NCBI GenBank assembly: GCA_021200775.1
Contig: JAJQGB010000009.1
Span: 191,773 to 255,772 of the forward strand
Length of the DNA: 64,000 bases
Direction of reading: 5' to 3'
DNA from: Oscillospiraceae bacterium
GTDB taxonomy: Bacteria > Bacillota > Clostridia > Oscillospirales > Ruminococcaceae
The notes below the pieces were generated by a model. It was not told the DNA's origin and made no database searches. It saw only the letters and a list, made by a program, of their open reading frames with translations. This document shows positions 9,153 through 18,348 of the stretch, in pieces (the first letter of the stretch is position 1; each line of letters begins with the position of its first letter). Made by a program: the position numbers and the translations under genes.

Positions 9153-10565
9153 ATGATGACTGAAGATATGAACAAAAAATCCGATGCGCTGACGAAGAGG
9201 GAGGGCGCTATCTACCGGGATTTGCCGCCTGAGAAGGAAAACCCTGCGCCGGAACCGGTTTCTACCACGAAAATAAAACCTAAAAAAGTTGCTCGTTGCC
9301 CGTTCTGTATGAAATCGGTCGGCGATGGTTACGGCATAAAAATCTGTGATGAATGTGCGAAAAATCCGAAGTTTGCAGATTATAAATCATCAGTGCACCA
9401 GCTTCCGCTGGGAACCGTCCTGAAAAACCAGTATCTTGTTGGAAGAGCTCTTGGCGAAGGCGGCTTCGGAATCACCTATATCGGCTGTGACGTGTCGCTC
9501 GACATGAAGGTTGCAATAAAGGAGTACTACCCGGTCGGAATCTCTATGAGACAGTCGACGATGTCCCTCAATGTTTTGAGCACCACTAACGCCGCCGACG
9601 ACTTCGAGAAGGGCAAGGAGAAGTTCCTGAACGAAGCGAGAATCATGGCACGCCTTGTAAAGCAGAGCGAGGTAGTCTCGGTAATCGACTTCTTCGAGGA
9701 GAACAACTCCGCCTATATCGTAATGGAGTATATCGAGGGCACCACCCTCAAAAAGCAGACCGAGCTTAAAGGCGGACGAATCCCGTCAAGGGAGCTTTTT
9801 GCAATGCTGGAGCCGATGTTCGGAGCACTTCAGACGGTTCACGACGCCGGTCTTATCCATAGAGATATAAGCCCCGACAACCTGATGATTGAAAACGGCA
9901 GACTTCGGCTTATCGATTTTGGCTGTGCCAGGGACGTCTCCGAAAATTCCGAGACGCAGACTATAACTCTCAAACACGGCTATGCGCCGCTTGAACAGTA
10001 TCAGAGAAAGGGTCAGGGACCGTGGACGGACGTCTATGCCTTTGCGGCATCGATTTACTACTGCCTTACAGGTCAGATTCCCGAGCGCTCGGTCGACAGA
10101 ATCTCCGAGGACGGACTTATTCCACCAAGAAAGCTCCACGCCGACATCTCGGAACAGCAGGAGAAATCCATCATGTTAGCACTCGGCGTCCGACCGACAG
10201 ACCGGTTCCAGTCGATGAAGGAGTTTCACGACAGCCTCTATGACGGACTCACCATCAAGCGCTACTGTTCCTCCTGCCACAAGCAGATTGGCGACACCGC
10301 TGCCTATTGCCGGTGGTGCGGCAAACCGGTCAATGAATGGGTTGCAAAGACTGCTGACGACAGAAAGCTCTTCCCGAAGCTGAAGCTCTTTGGAAAGAAG
10401 AAGGAGGATGAGGACGAAGGAATCACCGTCCAGGATATGCCGTCCTTCTCAGAAAAGATTTCCGTACCGGACGAGGTTAAAGCTTCTACCGAAATCATTA
10501 CCGAAGAAAGCGAGGGTGAATCATGTATTGCGAAAAATGCGGATACAAGCTCCGCCGAGGAGTAA
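9153..10565 (+). CDS. Cytoplasmic Ser/Thr protein kinase with zinc ribbons at both ends
   Basis: Hanks-type kinase of 470 residues. The start at 9153 is chosen because GGAGG precedes it; the track start at 9123 has no such site. An N-terminal CPFC...CDEC ribbon precedes the catalytic domain (residues of about 90-360): glycine loop GEGGFGITY, VAIKEYY lysine, HRDISPDNLM catalytic loop, DFGCARD, and APLEQYQ activation segment. The loop has Ser where HRDxK kinases have Lys, as in the island's other kinases. A second ribbon, CSSC...CRWCG, lies after the kinase domain, followed by an acidic tail. No membrane segment is seen. The gene overlaps 10523 by 43 bases, so the two are coupled. Substrates are unknown; the FHA proteins next door are plausible readers. 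Confidence 0.9.
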   Translation: MMTEDMNKKSDALTKREGAIYRDLPPEKENPAPEPVSTTKIKPKKVARCPFCMKSVGDGYGIKICDECAKNPKFADYKSSVHQLPLGTVLKNQYLVGRALGEGGFGITYIGCDVSLDMKVAIKEYYPVGISMRQSTMSLNVLSTTNAADDFEKGKEKFLNEARIMARLVKQSEVVSVIDFFEENNSAYIVMEYIEGTTLKKQTELKGGRIPSRELFAMLEPMFGALQTVHDAGLIHRDISPDNLMIENGRLRLIDFGCARDVSENSETQTITLKHGYAPLEQYQRKGQGPWTDVYAFAASIYYCLTGQIPERSVDRISEDGLIPPRKLHADISEQQEKSIMLALGVRPTDRFQSMKEFHDSLYDGLTIKRYCSSCHKQIGDTAAYCRWCGKPVNEWVAKTADDRKLFPKLKLFGKKKEDEDEGITVQDMPSFSEKISVPDEVKASTEIITEESEGESCIAKNADTSSAEE

Positions 10566-11833
10566 AAAGCTGTGCCCAGTGCGGTGCACCTACGCCATAC
10601 AACCACTCACGGTCGGCAGTAATGATTATTCTTGCGGTTCTTCTGACAATCGCCGGCGTTGCCGCTGTTCTGATTCTCGATAAGGAGCAGGCGATACCCG
10701 TTCTCATAGTGGATGTCGCAACCGTTGCGGCGATTTTAATCGGTCTATTCGTCGGAGTCAAGCGTGGATTCTTATACGGAACCGTCTCGACGATTCTTCT
10801 TGCGGCAGTTTTCGTCGTGAGTATTTTTGCCTCACAGACCCTGACGCCGATTATCTATGACGGCATCATAAGCCCGGAGATTGTCAGCGTGGTCGACGAC
10901 ACAGTTGCCGATTCGAGCTCTTCGCAGGAAATGGTTGACGCAATAGTTGGGGATGACGAAAACCCTGGCTACGTCGACATCGACAGCCTGATTGAGCTTC
11001 TGAACAGCGAATTGCTTTCTGTAGCTGATGAGGAGGAGCTGTCAGCTTTTATGAACACTGAATTTGAGACGGACAGCGACCGTGTCAGCTCCTATCTTTC
11101 GCTTCTCGGGCTCGAAGAAACCGAAAACAACTGCAACTGCGTTTCATACTACCTTCGTGAGGACAGAGAGCTTGTCGGGGACGGCTATGACTACAGAAAA
11201 ATCTTCGCCTATTCTCTTGCCGAAAGCTGGATGGAAAACTGCCTTCCGGCATACAAAAGCTTCTGGAACCTGTGCAATCAGGTCGCAAAAAAGCTGGGCG
11301 ATTCAAATCTCAGCTCCGAAATCCGTGAAGCGGTGGAAAGTAGAGTCCTGGGAATTCTCATCGGCAACACCGCCATCACCTCCGACAACATACTGGGCTG
11401 TGTTGAGACAATCACCGGCGAGTCTTCAAGCGGCGCTGTCAACCAGATTATCTGGGCTTATCTTACCGGCGGCAAAGTCGGAGTGCTTGTCGAGTCGGAG
11501 CTCTTCCGACCACTCATTGTCTACTGCCTTGAAATACTGCTGTTCCTGATATTCGTGCTCCTGCTCAGATTCATAATGAGCCTCATCATGAAGATATTTA
11601 GGGTATTGGAAAACGTACATATGCCCTATGCTCTGGATTTGATTTTCGGCACGGTTGAGGGCATCGCCTCAGGAGCAGTCTGGCTCTGCTATGCGGCGGT
11701 CGTCGTCGGGATTGTCATTATCGGAATCATGATTTTTGGCGGCGGCGATATCGTCACCACCATCGAAGACACCATCACAAATACACACGTCTTCAAATAC
11801 TTCTATCAACTATTTGAGCACATCAGCATATAA
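10523..11833 (+). CDS. Zinc-ribbon multi-span membrane protein (CvpA-like)
   Basis: 436 residues. The N terminus is a CEKCG...CAQCG zinc ribbon followed by three hydrophobic segments (residues of about 33-105) that include GLFVGVKRGFLYG, reminiscent of CvpA-type proteins. A soluble region of about 200 residues follows, then at least two more membrane segments (about 325-350 and 375-405). The start overlaps the end of the kinase gene, so it is probably a partner or substrate of that kinase. The family call is tentative because the large central insertion is not typical of CvpA. A strong intrinsic terminator follows directly. Confidence 0.6.
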   Translation: MYCEKCGYKLRRGVKSCAQCGAPTPYNHSRSAVMIILAVLLTIAGVAAVLILDKEQAIPVLIVDVATVAAILIGLFVGVKRGFLYGTVSTILLAAVFVVSIFASQTLTPIIYDGIISPEIVSVVDDTVADSSSSQEMVDAIVGDDENPGYVDIDSLIELLNSELLSVADEEELSAFMNTEFETDSDRVSSYLSLLGLEETENNCNCVSYYLREDRELVGDGYDYRKIFAYSLAESWMENCLPAYKSFWNLCNQVAKKLGDSNLSSEIREAVESRVLGILIGNTAITSDNILGCVETITGESSSGAVNQIIWAYLTGGKVGVLVESELFRPLIVYCLEILLFLIFVLLLRFIMSLIMKIFRVLENVHMPYALDLIFGTVEGIASGAVWLCYAAVVVGIVIIGIMIFGGGDIVTTIEDTITNTHVFKYFYQLFEHISI

Positions 11834-11843
11834 CTGAATACAC

Positions 11844-11872
11844 AAGGACGGCATAAAAACCGTCCTTTTTTT
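11844..11872 (+). terminator. Intrinsic terminator after the kinase/CvpA-like pair
   Basis: Stem AAGGACGG / CCGTCCTT with an 8-nt loop followed by TTTTT. Confidence 0.9.
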
Positions 11873-11884
11873 ATGCGTAAATTC

Positions 11885-11917
11885 ATTCTACGGGCTCGAA
11901 ATCCAGCGTGATATACT
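11885..11917 (+). promoter_or_regulatory. Island promoter P5 (ATTCTACGG-N18-TATACT)
   Basis: ATTCTACGG at 11885 and TATACT at 11912-11917 keep the 27-nt spacing of the other island promoters. This is the most diverged copy. Confidence 0.6.
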
Positions 11918-11986
11918 TAAAACTGTCGAAAGTTCGACAGCTAATTCAGATTCAGAAAGAAAGATAGATTGAAGGGAGCACTTAAA

Positions 11987-12700
11987 ATGGCAGAGCAATA
12001 CATCGTTGTTGTCAAGCGTGAGTCGGGATTAGGTGGTGCGGCGCAAGCCATCAGAATTGATGTTGACGGCATAAGGTCACCTATCCAGCTCAAATGCGGT
12101 GAAGAAGCACATATGGCACTGGAAGCGGGAGTTCACAAACTCACATTCTCCTTCTGGGGAAATCCGAGCACGGCGGAGACCAATATTGAAGTCTACTCGA
12201 ACAGAACAATCAGTTGCAAGGGAAGAGCCGTGGCTTCGAGCTCCCTGTTCTTAGATCCGATTTTCATCTATGATGAAGCCGGCACGAAGATTAACGGGAT
12301 TACGTCTTTGTCGCCACGAGGCAAAGCCGACGGGCTCGGTCCGTCTCTGACGCCTAATAATCCCTATGCCGCCCCGGCTCAGCCTGACTCAAAGCCCAGA
12401 ATCCAGGGCATGGGCGGTTGCTTCGACGGCAAGAGATTTGCATTTTCAGACAGAATCCGTCTTGGAAGAAACCCCGGCAACGATATCGTCTATCCGGTGA
12501 ACGCCCAGGGCATTAGCGGCTTCCACTGCGAGATTATTCTGCGTGAGGGAAGAATCTATTTAACCGACCTCGGCTCCACCTATGGGACATTTATCCCGGC
12601 AGGAAGACTCGCCGCCAATCAGCCGGTAGAGCTTCACTATGGCGACACCTTCTGGCTCGGTTCACAGTACGAGAAATTCCAGCTCGTCAGAAAGCAGTGA
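11987..12700 (+). CDS. FHA-domain protein (cytoplasmic)
   Basis: 237 residues from the ATG at 11987, which has GGGAG 8 bases upstream; the track start at 11969 is a TTG inside the leader. Residues 1-90 form a beta-rich module of unknown type. Residues of about 140-237 are a forkhead-associated domain with its phosphothreonine-binding landmarks: RLGRNPGND, SGFHCEI and LTDLGSTYGTF. FHA domains bind pThr peptides, so this protein probably reads phosphorylation by the neighbouring kinases. It has its own island promoter (P5). Confidence 0.88.
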   Translation: MAEQYIVVVKRESGLGGAAQAIRIDVDGIRSPIQLKCGEEAHMALEAGVHKLTFSFWGNPSTAETNIEVYSNRTISCKGRAVASSSLFLDPIFIYDEAGTKINGITSLSPRGKADGLGPSLTPNNPYAAPAQPDSKPRIQGMGGCFDGKRFAFSDRIRLGRNPGNDIVYPVNAQGISGFHCEIILREGRIYLTDLGSTYGTFIPAGRLAANQPVELHYGDTFWLGSQYEKFQLVRKQ

Positions 12701-12706
12701 AAACCG

Positions 12707-12739
12707 AAACTACGGAAACAAAACTGAAGAGAGTATAAT
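12707..12739 (+). promoter_or_regulatory. Island promoter P2 (AAACTACGG-N18-TATAAT)
   Basis: AAACTACGG at 12707 and TATAAT at 12734-12739, again 27 nt apart. It lies directly after the previous gene's stop and reads into 12778. Confidence 0.75.
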
Positions 12740-12777
12740 TCAGACATAACAAAAAAATCAATCGGAGGTAAAATATC

Positions 12778-13389
12778 ATGGCATATCTTATTGTAGCAAT
12801 TATCATCGGAGCAATCGTTGGAGCATTATTCGGACTTATTCCGTTCTTCATCGGAAGGTCGAGATGCAGGGACAACATGGGCAATCTTGCAATGCTCTGT
12901 TGCTGTGTCGGAGGAATGATCAGCGGAGGAACTCTTGCGTTTCTCGTGGCTGTCGGCTTCACAATAGCGATTATGGTGAGTAACCATGATACAGCTCCAA
13001 TCCTAAGAAACAAGACCCAGACAACCGGCGGAGTTGTTTACTCGAATAATAACACCGGCGCCGCTCCGACGTCTTATGGCACAGTCAGCGTTATGGCGAT
13101 TTCCGGTTCTCTGAAAGGCAGAGTTTATAATCTCGGAAATGGTCTTACCTTCGGCAGAACCTCCGGTAGCAGTGTGAGATTTTCATCTAACGAATCGGGC
13201 ATCAGCTCAACCCATTGCAAGCTCTACCGTCAGGGCAACGCCATCATGCTGGTAGATCTGGGCTCGTCCTATGGCACTTTCCTCGACGACGGCAGACAGC
13301 TCATGCGCAACAACCCGGTTTCCCTAGGCATCGGCTCCCGCTTCTACCTCGGAACGAGAAACAATACGTTTGAGATTGTGCAGAACTGA
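12778..13389 (+). CDS. Membrane-anchored FHA protein
   Basis: 203 residues. Two hydrophobic segments (about 3-28 and 38-67), the second Cys- and Gly-rich, are followed by a short polar linker and a C-terminal FHA domain (about 108-203) with TFGRTSGSS, ISSTHCKL and LVDLGSSYGTFLDDG. The domain should face the cytoplasm and could recruit phosphorylated partners to the membrane. GGAGG precedes the ATG. The stop overlaps the next start by one base (TGATG), indicating coupling. Confidence 0.85.
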   Translation: MAYLIVAIIIGAIVGALFGLIPFFIGRSRCRDNMGNLAMLCCCVGGMISGGTLAFLVAVGFTIAIMVSNHDTAPILRNKTQTTGGVVYSNNNTGAAPTSYGTVSVMAISGSLKGRVYNLGNGLTFGRTSGSSVRFSSNESGISSTHCKLYRQGNAIMLVDLGSSYGTFLDDGRQLMRNNPVSLGIGSRFYLGTRNNTFEIVQN

Positions 13390-13955
13390 TGGTGGGTATG
13401 TGCCCAAGCATGTTCCAGGCAACTTGCAGAAATTGTGGCGAACAATACAATGTAATTTATTACGACCTGGAATCGCAAGTAACGTGCCCTCGGTGCGGAA
13501 CTGTATGTGTCGGATGGTTGCGTGAGTACAATAGTTTTCATAGCTATTGCATATATCCGGGCGAAAATATAATCAAAGGTTATTTCAGTGGCAGAAAACG
13601 TGATGAGGACATAGTTGTCTATGATGATGAAAACGGTTTCGTTGTCCATCATGCAGTTCCTGAAGAGCCCCAAGTTATATCAATCACCTATCGTGAGGAA
13701 GAAAAGGCATTCTACGTTAATCCAAGCGATGCGAAGCTCAACTGGGAAGACGTCACAGAGCCAACAAGAATTAATGCACGTGATAGGTTGATGGTCGGTT
13801 ATGAGGAGTTTTCCTTGACTAAAGTCACCGATGCGGCAAAACCACCTCACAATCCTGACCTTGTCACAGGCGAAAAGTGTCCAGTCTGCGATGCCACAAA
13901 AGCTTTTGCAAAAACAGATGAGCCGTACGGAGACATTATGAAGCCGTGCGTATGA
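13389..13955 (+). CDS. Zinc-ribbon protein with degenerate FHA-like domain
   Basis: 188 residues. The N-terminal CRNCGEQY...CPRCG is a treble-clef or ribbon zinc site and CPVC near the C terminus may be half of another. The middle, GYFSGRKRDEDIVVYDD through INARDRLMVGYEEFSL, follows the strand order of an FHA domain (compare gene 14120) but lacks the SxxH and GS.NGT signatures, so phosphopeptide binding is doubtful. The start is coupled to the stop of the upstream FHA gene; an ATG at 13398 is an alternative. The ribbon is clear, the FHA relation is inference. Confidence 0.6.
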   Translation: MVGMCPSMFQATCRNCGEQYNVIYYDLESQVTCPRCGTVCVGWLREYNSFHSYCIYPGENIIKGYFSGRKRDEDIVVYDDENGFVVHHAVPEEPQVISITYREEEKAFYVNPSDAKLNWEDVTEPTRINARDRLMVGYEEFSLTKVTDAAKPPHNPDLVTGEKCPVCDATKAFAKTDEPYGDIMKPCV

Positions 13956-13980
13956 TGCCAGAAAACAGGCGTGAAAACCC

Positions 13981-14013
13981 AAACTACGGCATCAGAAATG
14001 ACGCTGGTATAAT
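13981..14013 (+). promoter_or_regulatory. Island promoter P3 (AAACTACGG-N18-TATAAT)
   Basis: AAACTACGG at 13981 and TATAAT at 14008-14013, 27 nt apart. It precedes a leader of about 100 nt and the long gene run from 14120, which may extend to 32029. Confidence 0.75.
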
Positions 14014-14119
14014 ACAAACATACGAGAAATTCATCTCGGAAAACTGTTTTTAAGCTCACGGGTTGAAAGCCTGAAAGAGCTGAAATAAAAAAATAATTCT
14101 ATTCAGGAGGAAATTTAAA

Positions 14120-14812
14120 ATGGAAGTTCAGAACAAATTAACAAGGTGCCCGTCTTGCGGAAACTACTACGATGCAGCAACTCATGCAACCTGCCCCACC
14201 TGTGGCGGCTCCGGTGCAAGCACTTTTGGAACCACCTCGGCTCCTAACGTCGTAAGCGGCGGTGTAAGTGCAACAGGAGATCCCTTCGGACCTACTGCTC
14301 CTCCGGTTGACAATTCATATGCGACCAGCGTCAGCAGAATGGGCGACACAATTCCGGTAACTCCTCATCATTCTGAGAGCAGTGAAGCTGAGGCTTTCGA
14401 GCCCACAAGAATGGCTCCTCCGGATGACTCCAGGAACAGCTCTTATGACAGCGAAATCGACCCTGTCTGCGGCTGGCTCGTCTGCATCGACGGTCCCGAA
14501 AAAGGCACCGACTTCAGAATCCATGCCGGCTACAACTACATCGGACGTGAAATCGGCGACATCCACATCTCCAACGACATGCAGATTTCCCGTGAGAAGC
14601 ACGCAATGGTTGCTTACTCAGCACGTAGCAATTCATTCGTCTTCGGTCCTGCCGACGGCAGAAACATCGTATATCTCAACAACGAGGAGGTCTATGCTCC
14701 CACCAAGATTAAGGCTTACGATGTAATCGAAATCGGCACCACCAAGCTTCTGTTCGTTCCGCTTTGCAGTGAGCAGTTCTCCTGGAAGCAGGGCGAGGAT
14801 AAGGTAGACTGA
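14120..14812 (+). CDS. Zinc-ribbon FHA-domain protein
   Basis: 230 residues with a CPSCGNYYD...CPTCGG ribbon at the N terminus, a flexible Ser/Pro/Thr-rich linker that includes a possible phospho-acceptor EPTRMAPPDD, and a C-terminal FHA domain: NYIGREIGDIHI, ISREKHAMVAY, and YLNNEEVYAPTKIKAYDVIEIG. The Thr in the linker followed by an FHA domain recalls the FhaB/GarA arrangement in actinobacteria, an analogy only. GGAGG precedes the ATG. It ends one base before the PP2C gene, so the two are co-translated. Confidence 0.85.
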   Translation: MEVQNKLTRCPSCGNYYDAATHATCPTCGGSGASTFGTTSAPNVVSGGVSATGDPFGPTAPPVDNSYATSVSRMGDTIPVTPHHSESSEAEAFEPTRMAPPDDSRNSSYDSEIDPVCGWLVCIDGPEKGTDFRIHAGYNYIGREIGDIHISNDMQISREKHAMVAYSARSNSFVFGPADGRNIVYLNNEEVYAPTKIKAYDVIEIGTTKLLFVPLCSEQFSWKQGEDKVD

Positions 14813-14813
14813 T

Positions 14814-16148
14814 ATGGCGAAAAAGTTTTCTGAGAAGCATGTCCTTCTCAAACGGCTTCTTCTCCTGCTGATGGCTCTCACCCTCATAGTCGGCACCCTT
14901 TCAATCGGGGTGTCGGCTGATGAAACTGAGGAGAACACCACCGATGCGGCTGTTGTAGAAGAGACTGACGGTATCGTCAGTGAAGACGACACAACCAAAG
15001 TAACCGATGATGGCTCCATCAGTGAGGGTACTACTAGTGAAGACTCCACCAGCGAAGAAGAAAATACCGAAAATACCGAATCTGACAGCACCACCAATGA
15101 AGATAATACCGAAAATGGTGATAACTCATCAGATAATGATATCAACGGCGGTAGCAAATTCGATATTGATGACAATAGCGATAATAACAGCGACAACAAT
15201 AATTCTGACACCAGCAGTGGAACGACAGGTGGAGACAGCAATGCTGAAGAGAAATCTGGTCTCAGCGTTGCTACAATAATCCTGATTGTCATCTGTGCAG
15301 TATTTGCAGTAGTTATAGTAGTACTTATCGTCTGCATTGCTTTAAGAAACGACAAGGATAAGAAGGCTAAGGCAAAGTCTAAAGAGCCCGAGAGTTATCT
15401 CGCAGTTCCACGGATTGGCAAGCTTCACGACCAGGGCAAGAGAAATGCCCAGCAGGACAGCTTCACCGTTTCACCTCCCGATGCGGCAAGCGGAATGGGA
15501 GTTCTGGCAGTAGTAGCCGACGGTATGGGCGGTCTTGAAGACGGCGACAAGGTTTCACAGAAGGTCGTCGAGACAGCTCTCAATACCTTCGTTGCAAACG
15601 CCGGCGAGAAGTTCGAGCCACTTATGTGGAAGATTGTTCTGGAAAGTAACAAGGCTGTCAACAAGATGCTTGGTCCATCAAAGCTTTATAAGAGCGGCTC
15701 CACAATGGTAGCGGGTCTTATCAGACAGGGCAAGTTCATGTGGTTCAGCGTTGGCGATTCAAGAATCTATCTCTGGCGTGACGGTTCGCTTATCCAGCTC
15801 AACCGTGAGCACATCTACCGCCACGATTTGGAAATCAAGGCTGTCAACGGCAACGGCACAATCGAAGACGCTTTCAAGGCTAAGGAAGCATCCGGTCTTA
15901 CCAGCTTCTTCGGAATGGGTGACCTAAAATACGTCGATATGCCCGCAACACCGCTTGACATCCACGCAAAAGACAAGTATATTTTAATGAGTGACGGTGT
16001 TTATAATGCCCTCACCAGCGAAGAGCTTATCGCCTGCATTTCAGGCGCAAAGACTGCCGAAGAAGTAGCCGACGAACTCGGCAAGGCAGTAGCCGCAAAG
16101 GCATATTCCAACCAGGACAACTACACAGCAGTTGTTTTGGAGGTTTAA
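14814..16148 (+). CDS. Membrane-anchored PP2C-type Ser/Thr phosphatase
   Basis: 444 residues. An N-terminal signal-like segment (about 12-36) leads to an extracellular acidic Asn/Asp/Ser/Thr-rich stretch of about 110 residues without recognisable domain, then a membrane segment (about 152-178) with a basic KDKKAKAK stop-transfer, then a cytoplasmic PP2C domain. Metal-binding motifs are visible: QDSFTV, VVADGMGG, VGDSRIYLW, LMSDGVYN and QDNYTAVVL. It should dephosphorylate products of the island kinases at the membrane. The extracellular low-complexity arm is unusual for PP2C proteins. Confidence 0.9.
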   Translation: MAKKFSEKHVLLKRLLLLLMALTLIVGTLSIGVSADETEENTTDAAVVEETDGIVSEDDTTKVTDDGSISEGTTSEDSTSEEENTENTESDSTTNEDNTENGDNSSDNDINGGSKFDIDDNSDNNSDNNNSDTSSGTTGGDSNAEEKSGLSVATIILIVICAVFAVVIVVLIVCIALRNDKDKKAKAKSKEPESYLAVPRIGKLHDQGKRNAQQDSFTVSPPDAASGMGVLAVVADGMGGLEDGDKVSQKVVETALNTFVANAGEKFEPLMWKIVLESNKAVNKMLGPSKLYKSGSTMVAGLIRQGKFMWFSVGDSRIYLWRDGSLIQLNREHIYRHDLEIKAVNGNGTIEDAFKAKEASGLTSFFGMGDLKYVDMPATPLDIHAKDKYILMSDGVYNALTSEELIACISGAKTAEEVADELGKAVAAKAYSNQDNYTAVVLEV

Positions 16149-16177
16149 TATCAGCAACTTTCAAAGGAGAAATCACG

Positions 16178-16888
16178 ATGATTAAAACTGCAAGTTACAC
16201 CGATATCGGCGGAAGAAGCTGTAACGAGGACTCGGTCAGAATTCGCCTTTCCGACAACGGAATTCTTGCCGTTGTAGCGGATGGCTTGGGCGGACATGGC
16301 GGAGGAGACGTAGCTTCCCAGAAAGCCGTCGAAACTCTCTGTAACGGCTGGTCGGGCGATGTCAATCTGGATGAGCTCTGCGAGAGTATCCAGACCGCCA
16401 ATACCGAGATTCGTAAGCTTCAGACTCCTACAGTCAAGATGAAGAGTACTATCACGGCGGTTTGCTACACCTGCGGAAAGTGCATATGGGCGCATTGTGG
16501 CGATTCGAGAATCTACCGCTTCAAAAACAACGTGCTCGAATTTCAGACAACCGACCACAGTGCTTCACAGCTTGCAGTTTATCTCGGACAGATAACGCCC
16601 GATGAAATCCGGTTCCACGAGGACAGAAGCAGAATCCTCCGTGCTCTCGGGCAGGAGGACGAGCTGAAAATCGACACCGGTTCCATGGATTTGGTTAAGG
16701 GCGACAAGTATGCTTTTCTTCTCTGCTCGGACGGGTTCTGGGAGTATGTTCTGGAGGAGGAAATGGAGCTCGACCTCAAACGTGCTTCCACTCCGGGCGA
16801 ATGGATAAGAAGGATGCGACGCCGTCTTCAGGCTCGTATTCCTTCGGACAACGACAATAACACAGCCGCGGCTGTATGGATTTATTAA
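16178..16888 (+). CDS. Soluble PP2C-type Ser/Thr phosphatase
   Basis: 236 residues, a minimal PP2C domain comparable to PrpC/Stp. Motifs in order: NEDSVRI, VVADGLGGHGGGDVAS, HCGDSRIYRF, LLCSDGFWEYV and DNDNNTAAAVW, which carry the metal-binding Asp residues. No membrane segment is present. AAGGAG precedes the ATG. It follows the membrane PP2C by 29 bases, so the operon encodes one membrane and one cytosolic phosphatase. Confidence 0.92.
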   Translation: MIKTASYTDIGGRSCNEDSVRIRLSDNGILAVVADGLGGHGGGDVASQKAVETLCNGWSGDVNLDELCESIQTANTEIRKLQTPTVKMKSTITAVCYTCGKCIWAHCGDSRIYRFKNNVLEFQTTDHSASQLAVYLGQITPDEIRFHEDRSRILRALGQEDELKIDTGSMDLVKGDKYAFLLCSDGFWEYVLEEEMELDLKRASTPGEWIRRMRRRLQARIPSDNDNNTAAAVWIY

Positions 16889-16907
16889 TAATTGGAGGTA
16901 CACAATT

Positions 16908-18347
16908 ATGTTGAAAAGGCTTTCTTGCCTTCTTATGGCACTAGTTCTTATGTTGACTCCTCTTGCGGCAGTCAATGTATTCGCAAGCGTCGGCTCAGAC
17001 GCGGCTGAAGGAGTAATCCTGGTTTATGCGCAGTTCCACAACACATCAGGCGATCTTATCTGGGAACAGTACGGTTCCGGATTCGGTGTCGCTTACGAAA
17101 AAGGTTCAAAAACCGTAAATGTCGGAGATGTAACCGATCTGTTCATCACAAACAGACACGTTATCACCTATGAGGAATACTCCTCATCAGGCGATTATCT
17201 GGTAGCTGACAAGGTCTACATTATCTACACCAACGACGCTTATGAATATACCGAATATTACACCGGAAGTCTCGACTATATCGACAGCAAGACAGACGCC
17301 GAGACTTCAAGAATGGTTCTTTGCACCGTCGTAGATTACTCTACAGATTATGACTGCGCTATCCTGAAGGCTGACTCCACTGCTTCGGGCAGAGTTGCAC
17401 TTGAACTCGCTGAGTCCGCTGATGAAGCTTCTTCCGGCGATAAAGTTTATGCTGTCGGATACCCCGGACTTAACTATACGGTATTCGATCTCGGCGACCT
17501 TCAGTATTCTGACGCCCTTGAAGCTTACTATATGTCAATAAAGCTCGACGGCAGAGTTTCCGCCGCTTCAGTTACACAGGGTATCGTATCGAGAATCGGA
17601 AGTTCAACATACCTGTATAATCAGAATGTAATTAGCACCGATGCGGTTATAATGTCCGGAAACTCCGGCGGACCGCTGGTGCATGAGGACGGCAAGGTTG
17701 TCGGAATCAATACCTACGGCATCGAAGACGAATCGAATACATACTATGCAATCGATATCTCATACGCATTTGACCTTGCAAAGGACAACGGCTACACCCT
17801 TATTGCTTCATCTTCAAGCACAAATATCGGTCTTATCATCGGTATCATCGTTGCGGCAGTTGTTATAATCGTACTTATCGTGGTTATAGTCTGCGTAGTC
17901 AGCAAGAGCAAGAAGACCACTGAGCCTGTTGTTACAGGTGCTTCCGTTCCTCCGACTGCTATTGACAAGACTGGTCCGGTTGAACCTACTTCTGTAAATC
18001 GTGTAGAATCCGGATTCCCGGAAGGACCCAGAGTTCAGGGTGTTGCAGGCTCACTCGTAGGAAGCCGTTATCCGATTACCGGAACCCTCAGAATGGGAAG
18101 AAATCCTCAGTGCAACGAGATTGTTGTTGCAGGTGCCGAAGGCGGCGTCAGCAATGTTCACTGCCAGCTTGAATATGTAAACGGCGTTGTTTACTTAAAA
18201 GACCTCGGCTCCACCTATGGTACATATATCGACGGCAAAGGCAGACTTGCGGCTAACCAGCCGATGCCTCTTAAAGTCGGCGACAGATTCTACCTGGGCT
18301 CCAAGAAGGAAATGTTCGAGATTGTCAACAAGGGAGGCACGAAGTAA
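16908..18347 (+). CDS. Secreted trypsin-like protease domain fused through TM to cytoplasmic FHA
   Basis: 479 residues. A signal peptide (residues 1-26) precedes an S1-type fold with an apparently intact triad: His84 (TNRHV), Asp149 (DYDCAIL) and Ser253 (GNSGGP). A membrane segment spans about 308-334, followed by a Pro/Thr linker and an FHA domain (about 385-475) with RMGRNPQCN, VSNVHCQL and LKDLGSTYGTYI. An extracellular HtrA-like protease therefore connects to an intracellular phosphothreonine reader. No PDZ domain is seen. GGAGG precedes the start, and the gene lies between PP2C and the lipoproteins. Function is inferred: phosphorylation-controlled envelope proteolysis. Confidence 0.85.
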   Translation: MLKRLSCLLMALVLMLTPLAAVNVFASVGSDAAEGVILVYAQFHNTSGDLIWEQYGSGFGVAYEKGSKTVNVGDVTDLFITNRHVITYEEYSSSGDYLVADKVYIIYTNDAYEYTEYYTGSLDYIDSKTDAETSRMVLCTVVDYSTDYDCAILKADSTASGRVALELAESADEASSGDKVYAVGYPGLNYTVFDLGDLQYSDALEAYYMSIKLDGRVSAASVTQGIVSRIGSSTYLYNQNVISTDAVIMSGNSGGPLVHEDGKVVGINTYGIEDESNTYYAIDISYAFDLAKDNGYTLIASSSSTNIGLIIGIIVAAVVIIVLIVVIVCVVSKSKKTTEPVVTGASVPPTAIDKTGPVEPTSVNRVESGFPEGPRVQGVAGSLVGSRYPITGTLRMGRNPQCNEIVVAGAEGGVSNVHCQLEYVNGVVYLKDLGSTYGTYIDGKGRLAANQPMPLKVGDRFYLGSKKEMFEIVNKGGTK

Positions 18348-18348
18348 A

